DNA from: DATBGO01 sp036558005
GTDB lineage: Bacteria; Actinomycetota; Actinomycetes; Streptosporangiales; Streptosporangiaceae
NCBI GenBank assembly: GCA_036558005.1
Contig: DATBGO010000247.1
Coordinates: forward strand, 1 to 64,000
Direction: 5' to 3'
DNA: 64,000 nucleotides
Under the pieces are notes generated by a model, which was not told the origin of the DNA, did no database searches, and was given only the letters and a program-made list of their open reading frames with translations. The stretch's first letter is position 1; the number at the start of each line of letters is the position of its first letter. A program made the position numbers and the translations under genes. Of the stretch, positions 60,801-64,000 are shown in pieces.

Positions 60801-62436
60801 GCCCGCCGGGGGACATGCTGGCGGCCTTGCTGAGCCGCTCGGTGACCTCGGCGGCCAGCTCGGTCACCCGCATCCCGGCCGAGGCGGCGTCGGTGCCCAC
60901 CAGCGCCAGGCAGGCCTCACCCTTGCGCGGCGCGCAGTGCGGCAGCCAGCGGACCCAGTTCCAGGACGGCCCGGCGGCCTGGTCCGCGCACAGCACCACG
61001 ATCTGCAGGTCGCGCGGGCTGTGCAGGGCAGCGGCCTGGGCCACCAGCCAGCGGGCCAGGCCGCGGGAGGCGTCGCCAGGCCCGGCCAGGCCGACCACGC
61101 CCAGCTCCGGCAGCGGCAGCGATACCGGCACGTTCCTGGCCAGCGGCGGGTCCGGCAACTCGGCGTCGCCGCGGGCGCCTTTCTCCGCCGTGATCTCGAT
61201 CCGGGCGGGCAGGCTGGTCAGCCCGACCCGCAGGTGCATCGCGTCGCGGTCGAGCGAGCGCCGCTCCCACAGCCGCCGCCGCGGCCCGGTCGCGGTGAGC
61301 AGCACCTGCGCCGGATCGGGCGCGGCCGCGCGCCGGTCGGCCTCATCGGCGATCCGCTCGGCGTCCAGCGCGGGCTCCAGCTCTCTGAGCTTGCGCCGGT
61401 ACTCGCGCATCGCGCGCTTGTGCGACACCCGGCCGTGCCGCCGCTCGCTCAGCCACTGCCCGCCGATCATCACCGGGCTCATGAGCATGAACAGGCCATA
61501 CGTCGCCGAGTGCATGACCTTCATCAGGACCAGCCCGAGCAGCAGCGGCACCACCGCGGCGATCATCTGGAACCGGACCTTCTCGCCGCGCTTGGGCTCG
61601 GCTGGCACCTCCACCCGGCGGGTCCTGCCGGAGGGCAGCAGCCGCGGCGGCCGGTTGTAGGCCAGGCCGCCGTCGGCGGCGGCGGACAGGTGCGCGTCGG
61701 GTGCCTCGGGCACCGCCAGCGCGAGCACGTTCGCGCCGATCTGCAGCAGGTCACCCGGTGCCCACTGACGCGGCTGCGCCACCGGCTGGCCATCGATGAG
61801 CAGCGCTGCCCCGGCCGCGCCCGGCCCGGCGGGGACGGACTCGGGCGCGGCGGGCTGGGCGGTAGCGGACGGCGCTGTGGCCGACTGGGCCATGGCCGCC
61901 CCGGCCGCCGCGGCCTCCGGCTCGGGCTCGATGGTGACCTCAGGATCACCGAACCCCGGGCGCACCGTCAGCCGGGCGGCGCGGGCGGGCATGCCCGGTC
62001 CGGTGACCCGCACGTGGCAGCTCCTGGACCCGCCGATGAGCGCAGCGCCGATGCCCAGCCGGTGCACCGTCCCGGCCGCGGGACCGCCGACCGCGCGCAC
62101 CTCCACCACGCCCGACGGCTCGTCCAGCGCCGTGCCAGGGGCCGCCTGCTGGTCCGCGGCGACGACCGCGCCGTCATGCAGCACGGCGATCGCCTGGGCC
62201 GCCGGGTCCAGCGCTCTCGCGTTCACCCACAAGGTGCCTGACTTCGGCCGGGCGGCCCGCCTGCCCCACCCCGCGCCGGCCGCGCCTGGCAGCTGGATCA
62301 CCTCAGCCAGGTCGTCCCTCGGCTGCAGCGAGGAACGCAGCCCGGCGGCGACCTGCGCCACGGTCAGGCTGTCGTCGCCGCCGATCACCAGATCACGCGG
62401 TCCCTGCGGGGTGAGTGCCGTCAGCGTGATCCGCAT
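57820..62436 (-). CDS. eccC: Type VII secretion ATPase, EccC/EssC-like with FHA domain and three FtsK/SpoIIIE modules
   Basis: The 1538-residue protein has an N-terminal ubiquitin-like start (MRITLTALTPQGPRD) and an FHA region (about 105-235: VHRLGIGAALIGGSRSCHVR), with an insert of pentapeptides (MAQSA, TAPSA, TAQPA). Two membrane helices (about 290-330) and three P-loop domains follow: GTTGAGKSE (722-730) with Walker B LVLIIDEFASL, GAARTGRST (1061-1069) and GPPRSGRST (1357-1365). FHA domains fused to this ATPase are typical of Firmicutes EssC, while mycobacterial EccC lacks them. It should be the motor of the locus. Other core parts (EccB, EccD, MycP) are not in the window. Confidence 0.92.
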   Translation of the reverse strand: MRITLTALTPQGPRDLVIGGDDSLTVAQVAAGLRSSLQPRDDLAEVIQLPGAAGAGWGRRAARPKSGTLWVNARALDPAAQAIAVLHDGAVVAADQQAAPGTALDEPSGVVEVRAVGGPAAGTVHRLGIGAALIGGSRSCHVRVTGPGMPARAARLTVRPGFGDPEVTIEPEPEAAAAGAAMAQSATAPSATAQPAAPESVPAGPGAAGAALLIDGQPVAQPRQWAPGDLLQIGANVLALAVPEAPDAHLSAAADGGLAYNRPPRLLPSGRTRRVEVPAEPKRGEKVRFQMIAAVVPLLLGLVLMKVMHSATYGLFMLMSPVMIGGQWLSERRHGRVSHKRAMREYRRKLRELEPALDAERIADEADRRAAAPDPAQVLLTATGPRRRLWERRSLDRDAMHLRVGLTSLPARIEITAEKGARGDAELPDPPLARNVPVSLPLPELGVVGLAGPGDASRGLARWLVAQAAALHSPRDLQIVVLCADQAAGPSWNWVRWLPHCAPRKGEACLALVGTDAASAGMRVTELAAEVTERLSKAASMSPGGLLGEDRPASPDLGPRILVVLDGARVLRRIPGMPHVLAAARKAGVLSVCIDESERMLPEECAVAGSWDLDRPGYLSLRGSGFDVLDPVLADQVSPWWAERMARALAPVRDVSRDDADASIPSAARLLDLIGMPDPDAGAITRQWDQLGSTTSAPIGISADGPFVMDLRSDGPHGLIAGTTGAGKSELLQTIIASLAVGNRPDSMTFVLIDYKGGSAFKDCARLPHTVGMVSDLDGHLTERALASLSAELKRREEILLEAGAKDIEDYWDTRRLRPELGPLPRLVLIIDEFASLVAELPDFVTGLVGIAQRGRSLGVHLILATQRPAGVVSADIRANTNLRIALRVTDSDESTDVIDAPDAAYIAKSTPGRCYVRSGAAAPVAVQSARIGGRRPGSGPVQADAEIVPVPWPILGRPLPPVAQAGGGDDGTMATDLSVLVDSVAAAAAKAGLPEQRSPWLPPLAELVTLDILDELGWPGPASPGELPPVPYGLTDVPARQSREPLTLDMARGGHIVIAGAARTGRSTALRTIAGSVARYVSPADAHIYAIDCGTGAMLPLAGLPHCGAVVSRDQTDRIERLLGKLRGEIMRRQQLLAAGGFAGLAEQRAHDPGSPLPWMLVLIDWWEGFVAAYENYDYGRLIDGLLQVLREGAAVGMRAVATTDRAALLGQTGTVFGQRMLLRLTDKGDSTLAGVSERSMPGDQPPGRIMFEGTPNPLEAQIAMLDPDPSGPAQVAALRRLASQAADRHGKPPAGQRPLRVDALPMRITAAQTWALSPDFRAPSPLWALIGAGGDELSPQGLDVRDEGPGLVIAGPPRSGRSTTLMTMASGLLRAGTPVLAITPRRSPLRSLEGGRGVLAVLGGDAAPDTLLTAVEDQESYVVLVDDAELLSGGPLSDPLEKLLRSGRDADHGVILAGSTGDLTRAYSGFIPAALKSRCGVLVAVDSPSDGDLFGVRLPRNAGPGPIGRGLLVRPGTVLPVQLALPDGDEPATLPG

Positions 62437-62816
62437 CTGCCCTCTCCGTCATGCTCAGCGCTGGGGCGCGGCCGGCGGCCATGGCCGCCGCGGGCCGGCC
62501 GCGGAGCCGGATGCCGCGGGCCTGCCGCCGGCACTGCCCGGAACGCGACATGTTATCGGGTTTCGGCTGATCCATCCGGGCGTTCACCAGGGGCCCGCCG
62601 GATCGTGGCCGGCTGCCATTTCGGGTGCCATTGCGCTACGTGACGGCTGCTGGCCGGTTAGTCACGCTTGCGGCCTGGTTATCCACATCCAGCCACAACG
62701 GACCTTGTTCTGGGATACGGTCACTTTGCCACTTATCGAACGGCTGATACCGAGGTGCTGGCTGATACTGCCGGGAAGACTGGCGCGCCATCGCCGGCCA
62801 AGGGGAGTTCTCAGCA
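62437..62816. other. Divergent intergenic region, no gene
   Basis: The 380 bp between EccC and the CpaB-like gene contain AT-richer words (CATGTTATCGG near 62550; GGTTATCC near 62688; GGGATACGGT near 62715) that could be promoter elements in either direction. There is no convincing -35/-10 pair and no gene. Confidence 0.4.
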
Positions 62817-63596
62817 ATGTCGAGTGACCAGGCCATCCGGCCGCGGGGGCCCGCAGGCGACCAGCCGTCATGGCAGCCCACGACGCCGGGCGGACGACGC
62901 CCGCCGCGGGCGCCGCGCGAGCGCAAGCCGGTGCTGGCCGCGCTGGCCGTGCTGCTCATCGTCGGCGGCGCGGCGGCCGCCGACTACCTGGTCACCCAGA
63001 ACGGCAAGACCGTCGACGCGATCGAGATCACCGCCCCGGTCGGCGCCGGGCAGCACATCCCGGCCTCGGTCATGCAGAAGGTCCAGGTCCCGGCCAACAC
63101 CAGCGTCGGCTACGTGGCCTGGAACCAGGCGAGCCAGGTTGCCAGGTTCTACTCCGCGGGCCCCATTCCGGCCGGCACGCTGCTGAACGCCAAGATGGTG
63201 GTCAGCGCCAACGGCCTGGCCAAGGGCAAGGACATGGTGGGCCTGGCGCTGAAGGAAGGGCAACTGCCCAACGGCCTGCAGCAGGGCGACCACGTCGACA
63301 TCTTCGATGTCAACGGCGGCCAGGGCTGCCCTGGCCAGCCCGGCGAGTTGCTGGACCACAACTCGGTGGTACTGCTCATCGAGGTGCCGTCCGCCAACTC
63401 CGGCTCATCCGCGGCGGACTTCGTCGAGATCGCCGTCACCCCCGGGCACGCCGGCGCGGTGACCTGTAACGCCTCCAGCGGGTCGATCGGTATCGCGGTC
63501 ATCCCCGGCAGCGTGCAGAACGGCCCCGACGTCCAGCAGCCGCCGGCCGGCAGCCAGTCCCCGTCCTCGGGCACGTCATCAGGCAGCGCTGGCTGA
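62817..63596 (+). CDS. SAF-domain protein, CpaB/RcpC-like
   Basis: The 259-residue protein has a Pro/Arg-rich cytoplasmic start, one membrane helix (about 40-58) and an SAF domain (about 68-135: APVGAGQHIPASVMQKVQVP, then PIPAGTLLNAKMV). An RcpC-like part (LQQGDHVDIFDVNG) follows. CpaB/RcpC proteins belong to Flp/Tad pilus assembly in the envelope. The Ser/Gly tail is low complexity. It starts an operon with the MinD-like gene 3 bp downstream. Confidence 0.85.
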   Translation: MSSDQAIRPRGPAGDQPSWQPTTPGGRRPPRAPRERKPVLAALAVLLIVGGAAAADYLVTQNGKTVDAIEITAPVGAGQHIPASVMQKVQVPANTSVGYVAWNQASQVARFYSAGPIPAGTLLNAKMVVSANGLAKGKDMVGLALKEGQLPNGLQQGDHVDIFDVNGGQGCPGQPGELLDHNSVVLLIEVPSANSGSSAADFVEIAVTPGHAGAVTCNASSGSIGIAVIPGSVQNGPDVQQPPAGSQSPSSGTSSGSAG

Positions 63597-63599
63597 CCG

Positions 63600-64000
63600 A
63601 TGGCTCTGATCGCGATCGCTGCGGACAAGGGCTCGCCCGGAGTCACCACCTCGGCCCTCGCGCTGGCCGCGGTCTGGCCCCGGCCGGTGCTGCTGGCTGA
63701 GTGCGACCCGGCCGGCGGTGACCTGGCGTTCTGGCTGCCCGGCGCCGACGGAGCCAGCCTGGACACCCGGCGCGGCCTGCTCAGCGCCGCGCTCGCCGCC
63801 CGCCGCGGGATGGCGCCCGGCCAGGTCTGGGAGCACGTGCAGAAGGTGCACGGCGGCCTTGACGTGCTCACCGGGGTGACCAACGCCGAGCAGGGGGCCG
63901 GCCTGGAGGGCCTGTGGGGCAGCATCGGCACGGCCCTGGCCGGGGTGCCACAGGCCGACGTGATCGCCGACTGCGGCCGGGTCGGCGTGGACGGGCCGTT
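63600..64000 (+). CDS. MinD/CpaE-like ATPase, N-terminal part, cut by window edge
   Basis: At least 133 residues are visible (MALIAIAADKGSPGVTTSAL). The deviant Walker A is DKGSPGVTTSA, where classical MinD has KGGxGKT; actinomycete members of this group commonly read so. CDPAGGDLAFWL and a later VIADCGRVG give switch-like regions. CpaE-like proteins localise Tad secretion. The next genes to the right are expected to be a CpaF/TadA ATPase and TadB/TadC. Confidence 0.8.
   Translation, partial: MALIAIAADKGSPGVTTSALALAAVWPRPVLLAECDPAGGDLAFWLPGADGASLDTRRGLLSAALAARRGMAPGQVWEHVQKVHGGLDVLTGVTNAEQGAGLEGLWGSIGTALAGVPQADVIADCGRVGVDGP

Noticed and set aside
63600..63635. MinD-like gene as a broken ATPase because of the deviant P-loop
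   Set aside because: The frame is intact, and I recall the DKGSPGVTT-type loop as common in this actinomycete group, so it is not evidence of decay.

Overview
The window is high-GC DNA from an actinomycete. Evidence: GC-rich third codon positions throughout, GTG/TTG starts, a HelR gene behind a rifamycin-associated element (RAE), a DevR/DevS-type hypoxia system, an Rv1733c-like protein, and a type VII (ESX-like) secretion locus. The genus cannot be fixed from sequence alone. I found no rRNA, CRISPR array, transposase, phage gene or replication origin. One tRNA is present.

Layout. 1-16.9 kb: a frameshifted helR fragment with its RAE, a tandem GNAT, a ClpN/UVR adaptor-like protein, a DinB-fold protein, a secreted beta-helix protein, and three drug-efflux modules. 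The efflux modules are MFS + divergent TetR, MFS + MerR in one operon, and ABC-2 + divergent TetR, each with a visible operator. A secreted lipase and an HtrA-like protease complete the block. 17-20.3 kb: four close plus-strand genes, three of them lipid-related (patatin, acyltransferase, PAP2) and one metallo-hydrolase.

20.3-37.4 kb is rich in families known from mycobacterial DosR (dormancy) regulons. It holds a DevR-like regulator and DevS-like GAF kinase, a HAD + GH65 pair, a flavin/PNPOx-like protein, cydDC, an Rv1733c-like membrane protein and a universal stress protein. It also holds a DevS-related pseudokinase that has lost its phospho-acceptor His and its N- and G-boxes. Two intergenic sites (24.77-24.84 and 30.14-30.21 kb) carry paired DosR-like boxes with the same 22-bp centre spacing, the same distance to a possible -10, and foldable sequence immediately downstream.

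37.5-39.4 kb: catabolic ornithine carbamoyltransferase and carbamate kinase. 39.5-41.6 kb: MMPL transporter. 41.7-49.2 kb: a GntR/HutC regulator, an APC permease, a choline-kinase-like protein, a dimethylglycine/sarcosine dehydrogenase-like flavoprotein and L-serine ammonia-lyase. Two GTC(T/C)AGAC operators lie in the divergent promoter. The likely route is methylated glycine to serine to pyruvate. 50.5 kb: tRNA-Met(CAT) and rpmG.

50.9-64 kb is a secretion region. It holds a prepilin peptidase, a secreted protein, three lipoproteins (two of them paralogous), a 712-aa putative substrate, two WXG100-sized proteins, an FHA-bearing three-ATPase EccC/EssC protein, a CpaB-like SAF protein and the start of a CpaE/MinD-like ATPase. 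This combines type VII and Tad-pilus parts. Separately, 15-bp in-frame minisatellites sit exactly on two coupled stop/start junctions (cydD-cydC and 45.18 kb).
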